DNA from: Nemopilema nomurai
Taxonomy: Eukaryota > Cnidaria > Scyphozoa > Rhizostomeae > Rhizostomatidae
Length of the DNA stretch: 64,000 nucleotides
Direction: 5' to 3'
NCBI GenBank assembly: GCA_003864495.1
Contig: ML133496.1
Span: 813,122 to 877,121, forward strand
Shown here: positions 19,364-34,084 of the stretch, one piece after another
Layout: each line of letters opens with the position of its first letter
Numbering within the stretch: position 1 is the stretch's first letter
Made by a program: the position numbers and the translations under genes
Notes under the pieces: model-generated
What the model was told of the DNA's origin: nothing
The model's input: only the letters and a program-made list of their open reading frames with translations
Database searches by the model: none

Positions 19364-22300
19364 CTGAAATTAAGAAAATTACGCATTGTTATTCAAGGGT
19401 ATCAAAAGAAACTACACCATTGGCATAATCACTGATTAATAATAACTACAAGGCTTTAAAACTGATTTATTGACTGATCTGATCACCTTAGTTGATACGA
19501 CGATCGCATAATCATTTTGAATTTAGCAAACAGCTTACGCTCGACTTCTTAACCCCCGAATCACTGAATCGTTAAATCACCCATCAAGCCGTGTACGGCG
19601 CAGTCTAATCAATATTTTCCAGCACATAACAGAACGAAGCGAGAAAAGATAATTAAAAGTTGTTTATGGTTTGCAATAGTCCAACGATGGGAAACTACTG
19701 ACGATATTCATAAAACCATTGATAAGGATGCGGTCTTATTCAAAGATGTTGACCCCTCTTGGGTCTTAACACAATTGTCTCCACCTGGCTACTTTGCAGA
19801 GAGGGTGGCCATTTTGTTTGCATTTCTTTATCAAGTCAAAGTTCTCAAAAAGACAAAGATAGCAAAATGGGTATCACGGGGAGATAGAAAGGCACCCAAG
19901 CAGTTGAAGAATCAAAAGCCGTCGTATCAGAAAGTGTCCAATTGTTATCAACCATCTAATCTGCGGTAGCAAATCAAAGGTTCAATTCAGTGCTGTGTAC
20001 AAGGCATTGCAAGGATTCAAATAGTACACTGTGATGATATGCTGGCCAATGTGTTTGGATTTGTCAGCTTGTAGCCCCTATTCTCGATAAAACCATCCCC
20101 CGCCCCAATCGAGCCCCCTTTCACAAAAATGGACACAGTGGTTTAAGCCAAATCACAGTTTAGTGGTAAAAGCTATTCCTGATTGATGCACAGCTGACCA
20201 CAACAAAGCCCCTTTGAGAACAGCAACTTCTATAAGAGGCCAGCAGGCGAACGAGGCTGAACAAACCAAGGATACGTGTGTTTGGAATCATTCAAAATTG
20301 GTTGTCTGTTGTGAAATTAGCAGTTGTAATATTCGTTGGAAGATAAACAAATCAAAAGAGGACTAGGAAACCGTAAACAAGAGATGGGATAACAATAAAG
20401 ACTGTTTAGTAAACATTTAGAAATTTATCAAGGATAAAAAGATTTGATGTCTCTTTGTTTCTAATTAATCTCGTAACAAAACGGACAAGAGACAACGAGA
20501 GAATGTCGTTTCGAACGGATCTGAATGGGAACAAAGGGTTTAAGGTGGTATAAAGCAACGATTTGTAGGCCAGGTGTCACGACAAAGGAATCGCCCCAGT
20601 CTGGGTGCACTTGGGCTTAGCGGCCCCGTTTCAAGTTCTGGATGCGATTCAATAACTACGTAGGCTCGAAGAGGCACCTCACTGCAAATGCAGGCTGCCG
20701 GGTATACTTAGTCAACTGATTGTGGTGTCAAATATTCGGCCGTCCAAAATTACTACGGCCATTTTCAAAAGCACAATCTTCCCTTGACGTTGTTGGGTGC
20801 GTGGGTTAAGTCACGTGGGTTTAGTTATGCATGAACTACCAATCAGGCCTCGCGGAATGACTGGTTTTCGAGGGTTGGGTTCGATTGAAAACACGACAAA
20901 CTGCTGGTAAACTAAAAATCTTATTCGAATGAAAGCAAGGGAAGAGATAAAATCTGTCTGCCTGTTGTTTTGGAAAACTCACGGTGGAGAAAATTGAGTA
21001 ACATGCTTAAGGATTAATTGAGGCTTAACTGAAATGAAATAATTGGAAGCTCGTGCCATTGGGAATCCACAATCTGCAATAGAAAATTTAATCTACCGAG
21101 ACAAGGAGCCTATAATCCTTTAAAACAACAGATGAATAGGCAGGCACGTGGCTGGGAGGGCAAACTTCAAGCTAAATCGTGGCACATTTAAATCATGAAA
21201 TTGCTGCATAACTCTGCGCCCGTTTAGAAAGGCGACTCTTATCTCGTCTGTCGCTGGGGCATATTGCCTTGCGTGCTGAAACGTACGTGATTCCTGTAAA
21301 CATTATTACATGCACGCAAGGGGTATTGGTTGCAGCCACCCAATCATGATTGCTGCAAAGCGATAAAACAGCGCCTTTACAACGGTTAACAAATTCTGTA
21401 CCATATGACAACACGATTATCAACTTGCCAGCTTAGAATAGCGCCTTCACACCAGCTTCGAAACGAATTTAGCATTTATTTGCATGGTGCGGAGAAAAGG
21501 AGGGTATATTTGGCATGGCTAGAGGAGGACGTGGGCTTAGGGCTACAGGAAGACTGGTGTTTGCCCTGGCGAATGTCTGTTTACATTTCCTATGCATGAT
21601 ATTTCAATCAGCCGATTCTGTGTCAACTTTGGTGCGTCAAAACCAGCAGACTGGCTGCAATGGGCCAAATGATTTTCTCTCAAAAAGAGCTTCCTTTCAC
21701 CCGCGTGGGCGGTGGTTACATGAGTCCTAATCAGTTCTTATATTTGTGGCTGCATTTTCCTTGTGTGATAAATCCTGGGTTCATCCAAATGGGTACTTTT
21801 AATTTACAATATAGAGGATTAAATCATCATCAAATAAACATGTCGAATTGGGACAAAAACAAGGCTGGACAAAAACTGATTCACACAAAAAGGGTTCGCT
21901 ATGCCATGTTCCACTATCTACTCAATGCCTGTGGTGAGAAACCTGATAACTGGCATTTCAACTAAGATGCTAGCGCATACTGCTTGCATGAAGTACAGCC
22001 TGCAAATTTTGCTCAAAGATTTCTTTTGCAGAGTCAAGACAAGTTCAAAACTTGCTTTCTTCTCTTCAATCAAAACATCACCTACAGTTTTTAACAGTCT
22101 GGTTGCTAAGCAGCTCTGCACTTAATTCTTTACAGGATAAACCCTTTCCAGGTATATCCTCACAAAACTCCCGTGAATCAGCTTATGTAGTTCTCTTCCA
22201 TAGTGGAAACATGAGAGAGTCACCCATGTAGATTCGGCAATAGGAAGATATATTCTCTTGGCAGGGTCACCAATGTAGATTCGTGTAGCTTCAGATCGTT

Positions 22301-24165
22301 GTAAAATGTTGTTGTTTATTAAAATCTTACGCTTTGAAAACCTTGATTCAGGCTTGATTGAAATTTGAATCGTAAACATTCGTAAGAAGGTGAAGAGTTG
22401 CAAACACTTGAATTGGTCATTGAGAGTGGGTGATTTGGTTTGCGGGGGTTGGGGTGGGGAGGGGCATGGGGATGAAAGCAATGAGAAGGGTGTAAGAACT
22501 GCGAGAATGTTTCAGTGGGTATGGTAAACACTCGTTTTCGCCCCAATCTTTGCCCAACACTCAGTTTTAAACAAAAGAAACCAAAATTGTAGACATGAAA
22601 ATCACCTTATAATTAGCTCGATGTATTGACGTAATTTGAGAAAGAATAAGTGGGTCAGCTTAAACACTATTGCATTGAACAAAATACTGCGGTATTCATT
22701 ATAATAGACAATTTGTCGTCCTTTTTTATCCAAATGCTAATAGTCAACCCAGTGAAGACACAACGGTTTAAAGAGTCAGCAATTACGGTCGACAAATGTA
22801 GCTTGACGTAAGAACGAGTTCACCCTCAAATTACTTCTGGCAAAACACATTATTAACCGAATTTTCTCTACTGCTTCTACCAACTGATGGAGATAAACAG
22901 ATATGCGAATAGGTTGGCCGTTTATCACCGGCTGAAGATTTGCTAATGTCAGCCACGTTCCACTACTAAAGGGTTTATCTCCAATCCCACCGCACGTGTC
23001 AGTACAATAGGCGTAGGTCCAGCTTAACTTGAAAGTTATGAGACAACATTTGTGTTCGGATATGGCTTGGTGACAAAAATGGAAAGTGCTAGTTTTGTCT
23101 AGAAATTTGATCATTAGCGGTGCCATTGGGTGACACGCGACTGGGCAGCCGGTGAATGAGTGAGTAGCGCATTGACCCACACACAAGCAAACAACAGCAG
23201 CACGCGTCATCTTGATTCGACACTCGTGTTTGCTTGGCTCGTGTTAAGCAAATCTGAAACTACATATACCATTCTATTAACATCATGCGGTATATAACTC
23301 AGTATACCGTCCTACCAAGCCCGAAAAGGGGTGGGGCCAGTGAGGGCGCCCAAACCACTTGCCTAGTGCAAGTTCATAATGGTCATTGATTTCATATTTC
23401 TGACCAAATCAATCGATAAATATGAACTATTGACTGTCTATAGTAGTGATGCAAGTGGTAGCATTGGCCCATTATAATCAAACATAGCATTCTAAAGGAT
23501 TGGTGTTTAACTCGGCACACGAGCCATCTGTTATTTTGTACCTTGAAATAATGTACGGCTAGATAAGAATCTGCTTTTAAGATTACCAAAAGTGACCGGT
23601 TCCAAGTAAGGGCCGCACATAAATGAGCTGGCACAACTCACCGAGATCATTAATCAGCCCTGTAAGTACCAAACATTGGAACAGTTACATTAAGAAATTG
23701 GCGCTCTAATGACACCCACAGAGCCTACAACGTCTAGTAAGGAGAAAGGAGTTTACAAAATGGCCTGCTTTGACATTGCTGGTCGATTGAATGAAATCGA
23801 AGAGATAATTATGCCTCTTGTGTGGAATGTCAAAGTTGATATGCAAGCACAGCTCCTAATGATAATACTCAAATCCTGGCAAAAAGGAACGCAGGGCACT
23901 GACACGGGGCGATTTCAATGATTTTCAACAAGCATTTGTCTTCCTTTCTTTCGCATTGTGATGACCGAATTATCGTGAGCGTCCAACTTTACTTAGTGGC
24001 ACGAAAGCAAATGAACTTGAGTTTTTATTGTCGGCTGCATGCCATCAAACGCGATTGCAATGGGGAACCGGCTAAAAAACATGACCATTTCCACAGCGCC
24101 TCATTGGCGAATTCAACTGGCCACGGCTAGTCTTGAGCATTGAGACCACAGGCTGGGCTGTTTAA
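19364..24165. other. Upstream region of the HES-type gene and intergenic DNA
   Basis: This should contain the missing first exon and promoter of the minus-strand HES-type gene. Two CGTGGGTT motifs sit close together near 20800-20820, the second overlapping a CACGTG E-box at 20812-20817. They are near-miss CSL sites. Beyond about 21 kb I see only short unsupported frames. Confidence 0.35.
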
Positions 24166-24208
24166 AAAGAGTTCTTTGAGAAAGAGTTCTTTGAGAAAGA
24201 GTTCTTTT
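24166..24208 (+). repeat. 15-bp tandem repeat, nearly three copies
   Basis: The unit aaagagttctttgag occurs at 24166-24180 and 24181-24195, with a partial third copy to 24208. It keeps the frame of a 65-codon minus-strand reading frame that begins with a hydrophobic segment, but that frame has no other support. Confidence 0.8.
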
Positions 24209-27200
24209 GGCAAGCTGACGAATCTTGCGCTATGCCAGTAGTTAATGCATCGGCATTCATTGAAGTATGCCATTACAACGAGAAAAATGACAAGCATAAG
24301 AACGGCTATTAAGTTTGTGTACATTGCCCGAGCACCACCTCAATGAAACATACACTAGTACTACATAATGTGGGACGTATTAAAGAATGCGAGAAGAATT
24401 CGACAACAGGCCGACTTTGGGAGTGAAGATTCTTGTAGTTATCCTTTCTATCTCTCCTTTACATAAGCATATTGCTGCACATAGCAACCATTTAAATATT
24501 TGGTAGCCTTCAGAATCTGTAGGATTCGGTTTTGGATTTCAGTTGAAGAAAGGCTTAAGAACACACAGGAGGTCATGGGCTTCAATCCATATTGACAAGG
24601 TAACGTCTCTTTCCTGCGTGAAAAGGGGATCGAGTGTTTGTACAATAGTTACGACAAAACCAGAGCTGACTCACGGTGCAAGCGCCTTCGAGCTACCGTA
24701 AACTCTGCTAAATCTTCCTGTTTTTCTAGCAGCAAGGTTTGTGTGCAAAGGGACAAAAAAATGTTTGCGAAACCTCGCGTAGCTTGGAACTCGAGACCGT
24801 CCTAGAATCTTGTTAGTGGAACGGATAGTAGAACGCCTGACTTGACAAAGCCCGAGAACGAGAAATCGCTGAATATGCTTCCTCTACGCTGTCATTTCCT
24901 GACACGGGAACCCGAGAAAGCCCGATAGAAAGTGCCTGTACTATTCACGTATGTTCTCAAATAGCGCTTTACAAAGAGTGCAACAAAAATATGCACAAAA
25001 GACCTGGTTGGGGAAAGCTCTCCATTAAAATACTCGAGAGAAGAGAAATTCAAACCTTGGATCTAAATTAAAAGAAATCGGAACAGGAAATTGTGGCCGA
25101 CTGAAGAGACCAAAGATCTTCCCAAGAATTGTAGCACTTCCAACAAAGTGCTCTAAATAGTTTTTTCCGCTGACCAGACGAACGTAAAAGTCTGGCATCA
25201 TTAAAGGGTTCCCGCCAAAAACAAATTGTAAAACAGCATCGGAAAATCTCATAATGACAGCTAAAACTTGGGTCAGCGGATGAATAACTATGATACTAGA
25301 ATTGGCAAAAATTAAAGTCACTCACCAGTCTCAGGTTTCCTCGAAAAGCCCTCTTCTCTAATTTGCTTTCTTCAGACATGTTTTTTGCTGAGTTCGTATG
25401 TCTCTCACTTGTCAAATTGCTGCCTCTCTAACCAAGAGACCAGTGGTTTGACCAAAACTCGGGTAGCTGGAAACAATGAAACACGAGGTCTATTATCTCC
25501 GGGTTCCATATTATCATTCACAAAACAATAGGGCATTATTTTTTCTTTTGTTTACTCATGTCAGTACAGGTGTGGACTCTAAGAACCGTTGCATCCCGGG
25601 CCATTCAAAATCGACCCTCGCCCCCGCAGCCGCCAACCGCTATGGCGGTTTTGCAGCCCTGCTCCGTATTACCCATTTCTCCAAACTGCAATTGCGTCTT
25701 TAACGGGCATGGCGCCGCAACGAGGGAAGGGTGAACGCAGGCCAGGATAACCTAAATGATATTCCAGATCACCATGTCGATCACGTTAGACCTATATATC
25801 AAAATTAGATATCATTTTACCCCATAAACCAAAAGGTGCCACCTGGATACAGAACAATAGCCGTTCAATCCCGATCCGTGCCGCCAAGAGTGACTCGGGG
25901 ATGGGGGGAGAGGGGGGGTTGACGGGGGCTGGGTGACAATGCGCTCTTGAGAAAGGCATTGCAAAATTGCAACCAATCGCAAGAACACCTTATCAGGGAA
26001 ATCAGCAATCAGAGAAGATGTTACGATGTTATCTTAATTCTTAGCGACTTATAACCAAATCTTGCCCACCCTGATGTTCAAACCGTCTCCAAGACAAAGC
26101 GCTGCAAAAGTGCGTCGATTTCCCCTCCCAGGGGCCACATTAGTAAGCCAGCTATGCAATTAACGATCCACCCTGTGGACCTTGGGCGGCGGCCGCGCTG
26201 CGCAGGAACCTTCTAAGAAAGCTTTGAATCTAGACATTTACATTAAATGCTCGTACATTTGTTGCCATGCTATATAAAGAAGAATCGAAGACTGATTTTA
26301 CTGAGTATAGAAGACTTGAAAAATGATAGAACAGGGGTTGGGTTTCGACATGCCCCCACCAACTTCCACTGATTTGGAACTCTACCTCGCCCACATTAAT
26401 AAGATACAGCTTTGCAGATCATTGAGCTGCAGAATAGGACAGATAGAACGGGCCCAGGGGAAGGTGCCTCGAATCAAGGGATCCATGTAAGGCCTAAATG
26501 TGGCAAAGAAGAAAGCCAAAAACTGCAAGAAGCAGACGTAATAAATCACATGAGGGAAAAGTGAAAAATTCCTCCCATGATGAATCAACAGGCAAATATC
26601 TTTGCTTCAGAGGTTGAAAAATATTATTCATGAAAAGGAATAACATATTTTCGCAATCTAGACTCCAACCAGCTTGCCACCAAAATTTTGAGTCAAATAC
26701 TCCACGAACTAAAGAGACAGAGTACAAGGGAAACGACAATCGAAAGGTCACGGACCCTTAGAGACAGTCAGCTCTTCAAGACTACGTTTGCACTGACAGT
26801 TGACTGAAGAATGAGCAGGTTTCTAAATGATAACAGGTAACACTTAAGACAACAAGTTTCCACGTCTTAAACATCTAGCCTTCACTCAAATTCAATGCTG
26901 TTATGGAATATGATTCGCCTCGCACTAATAACCGGTAAGGTAGAAGCCATTTCAAAGGTGTTAGACTCCAACCTACTTCTTAAAGGGCATTAAAATGTTT
27001 AAAGAAAGCCCCTCCTTTTCTACACATAAAATAGAAACTAGTAAGTGTTTACTCCGTAATCACTCTACTAGGAAAAGAGAGCGAAATCCACCCTGACAGG
27101 GTAGTAAATTTTACGGAACGTGGGTGTAGCTTTCCTACACTCACCAGGTGATTAACAAATAATTACCTCAATTTATCAGCAGATTTTTACAATGTACTCT

Positions 27201-28731
27201 TTCTAAAGAAAATTATGTTACCTAATCCAAATAATTCTTTACTTGAAAGGACTACAAATCAAGTCTTTGAAGGTTAACTTTTCAAATTAACTTTTCAAAA
27301 CTCTGGGAAGCGCCATTTTGCTCTGCTTTTCTGCGAAAACAAGATAAAAACTGAATAACCGTTTCTGCTACGATATAAATAACAGTTATAAGGATATTCT
27401 TAGGATGAAAATTCCTGCGACCTCACCGAAAATTCCTTCTTGAAGATTCAATTAACAGAGCCTAAGAAAGGCATACTCGAGTTGCTAATATATCACCCTG
27501 ATTAATAATTGTGGAGTCCCTTTTTGCATTCACTTGAGCCTTGGATAAAAGCCCCAAAAGGAAGGGGTGAGGGGTCTGCTGGTCTTTTTGTCTTGTCGCA
27601 GCAAAAACAAGTATCGAAGAAATCCATGCTAAAAATTGGGTATCGAAACTCAACTGTCTCACAAAACAAATCTCTTTGAGGCACGCCTCCCGAGCATTAT
27701 CCGCGAATCCCGCGCTTATTTGCGTGGGAAAACTCTGGGCTGTTTGCCTGTTTTGCTTTGCGAGAGAACATTGCTTTGCCCTTCTCAGCCATGGTTTTTT
27801 CTGGTTATTGAAATTCATATTTGTTCGTTCAGGCAGATTGTAGTCTCGTTTCATTGGCTACTGTGGTCTGCTTGCAGCTAGACAAAATTCATATCAGAAT
27901 GGAAATTAACTTTGGGGTCACGACCCTTTTCCCATCGGGGACACCTTTTTCAATTACCAACCATTTCATAAAGCCAGATAATCCAAATAACTTTGACCGA
28001 AACAAATAACAATGAAATTGCTTTCGAAATAAGCATAACCTGGTTAAAAATGTTTGTGAATGCTACACTGTGATCTTGAAAATATAGAGTACTTTTGACA
28101 CGATGACGTCATCGAGCCGATTTTGGAATTTTTCGATTCAGATCACGTATCCTGAAATACTACCTGCTTCAATTGACATCAGTTTGTTGCGAATGCTTAC
28201 CGGGTCTGTCGCTACGTAAGCATAGTATCGTATTATACATAAAACGCTTAGAGACATTAAAGTGAGACTTATAAATAATGTCCACAATAACCCCCCTGGA
28301 AAAAGAATGAAACCTCGTCGCGCGGCAGCCTCGAGTCAATGCTGACGTTATTCCCGAAATAGAGGATTTACGCCTCAAGTTTTCAGGGGGTTTGTGAATG
28401 TTGCCTCCTTTGACAAAATTCTTGATACCCAACCAGATTCACGCTTGAAACGTGGCCTGAACAAAACCGCGCATGCGCTTTACAGGAAAACACTCCAGCA
28501 ACTTTCTGGATGTAAATGTACGATTAACTTGAAGGTTATTAATCCCGATTATATACCGTTGCAGTTCTGTTTAACAGCCAGGTCACGAATAGCATGTTGT
28601 TGCAAAAAAGTCGGAGTCGCATGATCGGCAATTAAAATTATGATTGTGCAATAGCACCTCTGCTACTACAAAAAACATTGATTAAGAACAGACAAACAAA
28701 AAACAGAAAAAACTGCAGAATGCCAACTCAC
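24209..28731. other. Intergenic DNA with one possible start exon
   Basis: A minus-strand segment 25379-25326 reads MSEESKLEKRAFRGNLRL and ends at a perfect GTGAGT donor in phase 0, so it could be a first coding exon. No following exon was found. A hydrophobic frame at 26382-26588 (-) follows a good polypyrimidine acceptor but has no recognisable domain. The rest shows nothing identifiable. Confidence 0.3.
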
Positions 28732-28791
28732 CCTTACAGGACGTCGTTTCTTCTCTAATGTCCTCGATGTTGTTATAAGTGAGAGCATCAC
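28732..28791 (-). CDS. Possible isolated exon with ITIM-like tyrosine motif
   Basis: A 60-bp segment on the minus strand is bounded by AG (acceptor TAAATACAG) and GTGAGT and is open in phase 1-1. It reads DALTYNNIEDIREETTSCK. LTYNNI fits the loose ITIM pattern (I/V/L/S)xYxx(L/V/I), and symmetrical phase-1 exons are common in receptor tails. No neighbouring exon was found, so it may be chance. Confidence 0.3.
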
Positions 28792-31700
28792 CTGTATTTA
28801 TAATTGAATCGCAAAGTGCGGAAGATCCAGGCGTAGTTTCGTACGAGCCACGCCCACAGAAGATCGATTAAGACCAGCTATAGTCATGTATCGGTGTCAT
28901 CATAGGAGTTAACCACAGAAATCTGAACGATTTTCTATTTTCCACGCTGAGGAACACCGAGAGAGAAACTTCATACAAAGCAAATATTAATCAATTGGAA
29001 TTGCGCTGTAAAAAGGCGATTACCACGCTGACCCGTTGACTAACCTGGTATGCTTTTAGCTGAATTTACTTCCGTCTTTCCTCACTGCGATTTTCAGCTT
29101 GTAAATAAAGGAACGCATTTAGTGCGAGGGTGCGGTGGGTGTAGTGAACTTGCATTGGTGAGGTGGGTTGAGGTGACAAAAGGTGACACCAACAACGAGC
29201 GAAATGAGAAACCTCTAACTGTTTTGAGGCTGATTCACAAAACAGGCTTGGGATTTCGTGGATAAAAATAAACTGCATATAACTTTGCGGGCACGCCCCA
29301 TTTTTGATGATCGATACTTCATAGGCCCTTTGTTCAAAGGGGGAGGCAAACGGGAAAGAGAAAATAAGAGAAATAAAGGAGGTAGAGAAACGCTAATTTG
29401 AATTGTCAACACACCATTATTTGCACTGGACTATGGCTATGATGCAGAAATTGAAATGGCCATGAAAATGCAATACTAGTTCGTTGCATCCAGCTCAGTT
29501 GCCGAATTGCTGTATATATAGACTTAAGAATTGGTTTCAACGGATTGGTTCGGCTCCTTAAGTTCTTCATGGCCGGTTGAGAATTTAGGGCCAGTCTGCC
29601 ACTTAAGGCGATAGTCTATCATTGGACAGATACACGAATCCGTGACATAAAAATAGGTAACGATGACATCATCGTATCCTGCTATTGCTTCATCATGGGT
29701 AGCCCACATGTAACTGAAGCGGACCAGAAAGCATACATTACTGCACTGGGCCAAATTTAGCTAGATTTGTTCCAGTGTTACAAGACTCGAAAATGCAATG
29801 ACTATTAGAATGAGAAAAGTGTCAAAAGTTGTATAGCTTGGTATATCTGAAGCAAAAGAGCTTCGATTCCTGCTGTCTCCTTTTTACGTTACTATAAGGC
29901 TTATCAAAGCCCGGATAAAAAGAATTAACTGCATTTGTTGGCGTAAATAATCAGAATCGCCTGAGCATTAACAAGATCACGAGGTCGACACATTAATCCA
30001 AACCAGGTATCAAGTGTTGGATCTTGAAACGCACAATAGAAGAATTGTTCTGTTGTCCAAAGCGAGGTTGCTAGAGACTTGATGTCGTCATCAGTTGACT
30101 CTTTTCAATGGTCTTTCAAAATGGCTCGAAATTCTTAGTCGTTTTCCACGTTTACCGGAAGCCATAGTTGAACACGGCTGATTGTCATACGTTGGTGCTG
30201 CGCATCGACATCTGGTGGTAACTGATTTGCGAATGAAGCACACGATAACTGAGCTAGACCCTCACAACATTGTGAAGCAAAGACTGCCGGGAAGCACAGG
30301 AGGCTAACATTTGCCTTAGGCCTCTGCAAACCGTGGAGCAATAGGTTTGCCTCCGATAATCATCGAAACAAACCGACAGTCCCGGCTAATCTGGCGCTAA
30401 GCACTCATGGGACAAAAGTTTAGCGACTATTCCTTCAAATCCTAGCATGATTGCCATCCATAACTCATGTTAGAATAGCTTAAAATCTGTTGAGAATAGA
30501 ACATTTGCCAACTCGATGACAACTGGGGTGAGCTTTGAGGCCCTCGCCTCCTGATGACCCCCTCGCCTTTTGATGACCCCTCGCCCCTTGACAACCCCCT
30601 CAAACCCTTATAACTACCCCTGTATTGGTGCCTCTGACCCAGTCCATTAAAACTGCAGTCTGCGCTGAGATCTGAGCACTCTAGGCAAACTGAACTTCAA
30701 TGTTCAGCAACCTTCTAGTCGCCGACCCCTCGGCATGTTTGCTGGCCCTGTTAGGTGTCGTACAGATTTTCAGCATTTCCATGAGCGTATCGTAAATCGT
30801 GTCTTCCGTGATTTCACCTTACAACAAATTTCAATTCATTCATGCAACTAAATATTTGTACAATAGGCTTGCGCGTAAATGAACACAAGGTAGAAAGCAA
30901 CCGATTCAGAACAAAAGCCTGAAGAATTCTGGCAAACAAGAAGATCTCACCACTGCAATGTCAGTTACTAACATCACGATTCGGCCCAATCATACATGGA
31001 TGTGGAAGGTGCCTTTGAGCTGCACACATAGACATGGCAATGAGTGACGTCAGAAACGAATGCCCATCGAAAGACGACGCGCGGATGCACTAGGGTTATA
31101 CCAGAGAGAAGACCCAGAATAGTCTTTAGATGGAAAGACCAATGCATCGATTTAACAGAGGCAAATAGGCTCCTTAAGTGTAATTGTTTGGATTAGCTCT
31201 TTTTGACAAGATTACAAGGTGGCAGAAACAAGATACCGAAACTCTACACTCTTCTTTATCCACACCAAGCCTGGCATTTGCATCAGGCTGGACACTAAAC
31301 CGTCTTACGTCAGTTTTCAACGACTCGTGACTGGGGTAAAAGTAAGTACGGTTAATGAAGGGGGCACGTCGCATAAAGAAACGAATGGGGGGCATGAATG
31401 GAGGGCATGTCACATAAAGAAACGAATGGGGGCATGTCGCATAAAAAAACGAATGGGGCGCTCAATATGGCATATTGAACGAGCCACATTAACCATGCAA
31501 CCACTGAGGGCTCGAGTCAAACTCTTTATGACAAGGCTTTTTCAGCTCCTAGAGCCGAAAAAGAGGTCGAAATTGAGCAATATGGGGATAACGTTCTGCA
31601 GGACAACTTGTTAATGACACGCAACGGACACCTCAAGGGATGTTTGGACAGGAGGGCCTTTGATTCGCAAAGATATGGAATTTCAAACCCTGCTTAGTAG

Positions 31701-34084
31701 GGCAACAGGTGTCTGATTTCGCACTTAATCTTTACTGTAAAAGCCCCCTGTATACAACCACTATGATTATGTCTTGAATTAACATTCTGTGGGTGGGTAA
31801 AGGCTTTGGCAGTTCATTTGACAATACACTTTGAAATGGGAGGCCCCATACCACAAAATGCGATCAACAGCATGGTTCTTGCCATCCCCCCTTGGTGGCG
31901 AAAGAGAGGCGAAGCGTGGTAGCGAGACCGAGACGGGCGGCGACTATAAGCCTGGCGCTGAGTCCAATACGGGGGTAAAAGAAAGCCAGAAAACGCCCGT
32001 CAGAAAATGAAAGGCGTGTGGCGAGCCAAAGTCAAGGAGTGAATCAAGGTTTGCGATAAAAAAGGCCTGGAAACGAGTTAATCTCACTGAGCAAGTCAGA
32101 AGCTGGAAGCAAACAAGGACGCAAACGAGTCAATATTCAAACTCCAGACGGCGGGAACAAATTTGATTTTAGAATCAACGCATGTCTTTAATTAACTCGC
32201 CTGCCAAAAACATGTAATCAAATGAACTTTCGAAACTGTGTGTTATTGTCTGTTGCCTTTAAGGAATGTTAATTTAAGGATTTTGGTTAACACTGAGGAA
32301 AATCTTAAACAGGGTGCGGTAATTCGAATGAACACGATTCAACAGAAGTTGACGCTTATCATACCATGCACATAAAATTTCATTTCATGCTCAAATAATC
32401 TATTTCATGCTCAAAATACTCTAAAATCTTGATCTAAAAGTAGAGACCTCTCCATGCAGGGATGAACTGGCAAATCTCCTCCACATTCATCGCATACGCA
32501 ACAGACTGTGACCAATAAGGACAGACAGACAAGAATATGTTTTCGAGTAGTCACGTATCAACGCAAATGTTCTTCAATCCAAAGGGAAATGAAGGAGTGA
32601 ATGATGAGGAGGAGGGGCGACATGCTATCATGGCAACACGTCTGTAGTCTGAATAAACCTGCCCCAACTATGGTATTTAAATGTTTTGGAGATGACAGCT
32701 ACTAAATTGGAATTTGTCGTGAAACCACTCAATATAAGAGCTGCTGATGCACAGCGGAGGAGGCGAGGGTCAAAACGTCAGAAAATGGCGCGAAATTGTC
32801 AAAAACAGAATAATACGCGATTGAAGGAAACACAATCTTACACAAGATAAGATGGATGGCTTCAGGCTCGAAAATAAATTATGCAGTTTGATATGGCCCT
32901 GAACATTCAGCACAAATAATACGGCGCCCTTTTCTTGAAACAAGTGGCCGATGGCTTCCATAATCCATTGCCATTGTCCGGGCCAGGACCCTCCATCGTT
33001 GGATTGGCGGCCACACTTGGCGAACCCACAGCCGCTAGCCCAAATCCGTCAAGATTGTCAGCCACAAACCAGATTTTGTTTTTTTGCACTTAATTCTGCG
33101 TTGATCAGATAGAAGCATGCTGTGCTGGAACGCGACCTTCTCTGAATCACCGACTTACATTTAATTCCAGTAAATCTGGATATAGAGCCTTAATACGTGT
33201 CCATTGATAAAGAGTTGGAATCTGCCACGCGCGTGCCCTTCAGTCGGGCGATTCATTCCCTTTCCGAACTAGACACATTACGATTGCAAAATAGAGCGCC
33301 ATCCACGTGTGCTCAGGTCACCGAAGCCCCATAAAGTAGGTCTTAAGTCTCACCAAGAGCACCTTTCTATTGGGGGTAGGCTGCTCGGCCTGGGTCACGG
33401 GTGGAGGTAATATAAAATTGTCATGAGCTGGATGACACCAAAATGTCAGCATGCAACGTATGTCACTTCGAGAGAAACATGTAAAACGTCACTGAAAATA
33501 TGACTTGATGTGCTGATAATCGGAGGTCTTCGCTCTAACCCCCTTATCGAATCCGCATCTGATCGGGGTTGCACGGGGGCCTCAAATGCTTAAGGATATT
33601 CAAGCAGTTCCTGTCAAACGGTCGTGAGTTTGAAGTTGGGGTGGCTAAAGCAAGACGACATCAGTAAACGAAATTTCAATTTGACTCTAACGAGTAATAT
33701 TCTACCAATCCTTTAGCAGCCCCAATTTACCCCGCAAAACCTCTTACACGAATCGCTGCAGGCACCACCAGAGTTAGAAATAAACCGATTGCTTCTGACT
33801 GCCTTCTCACTTGACAATAAATGATTCAAGTTGATTCATCATGGTACCAGCAATATTAGCAAAGCCATTGAATAATGCGTACGGTGATGGGACTGCCAGA
33901 TTCAAACTTTGCTGGTGTCCTCACAGACTGTGGATAACAAACCTAGCGGCTTTAAAAGGACTTGCCAACCTGTAGAATCTCCTAAAACAACCTCGTCTCT
34001 CGCAACGTCGTCTGCCGCACAAAAGCTGACAATCACCGTAAAAAGGCAGAGCAGAAAATCCCCTCTGGACAACACAACTGTAGA
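28792..34084. other. Intergenic DNA, no supported gene
   Basis: Scattered short frames, none with a family resemblance. GC-richer patches near 30.5 kb and 31.9 kb look like degenerate repeats. TTTAAAAG at 33951-33958 may be a TATA-like element for the multipass gene that starts at 34085. Confidence 0.35.
31361..31458 (+). repeat. Minisatellite, about three copies of a 27-36-bp unit
   Basis: The unit has the form gggcatgtc(a/g)cataaagaa followed by acgaatgggg. Copies start near 31363, 31403 and 31430. It gives the repetitive part of a 131-codon frame that is otherwise unsupported. Confidence 0.75.

Noticed and set aside
23280..23310. Palindrome-like gcggtatataac / gtataccgt as a regulatory element
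   Set aside because: Short AT-rich inverted sequence of a kind expected by chance in this composition, with no gene nearby.
31219..31614. 131-codon plus-strand frame
   Set aside because: A large part is translation of a minisatellite and the rest has no domain or splice context.
32907..33089. Minus-strand frame with a Gly/Pro-rich stretch (VADNLDGFGLAAVG...)
   Set aside because: GC-rich and open on both strands, but without splice borders or a recognisable family. It could be a gene remnant; the evidence is too thin.
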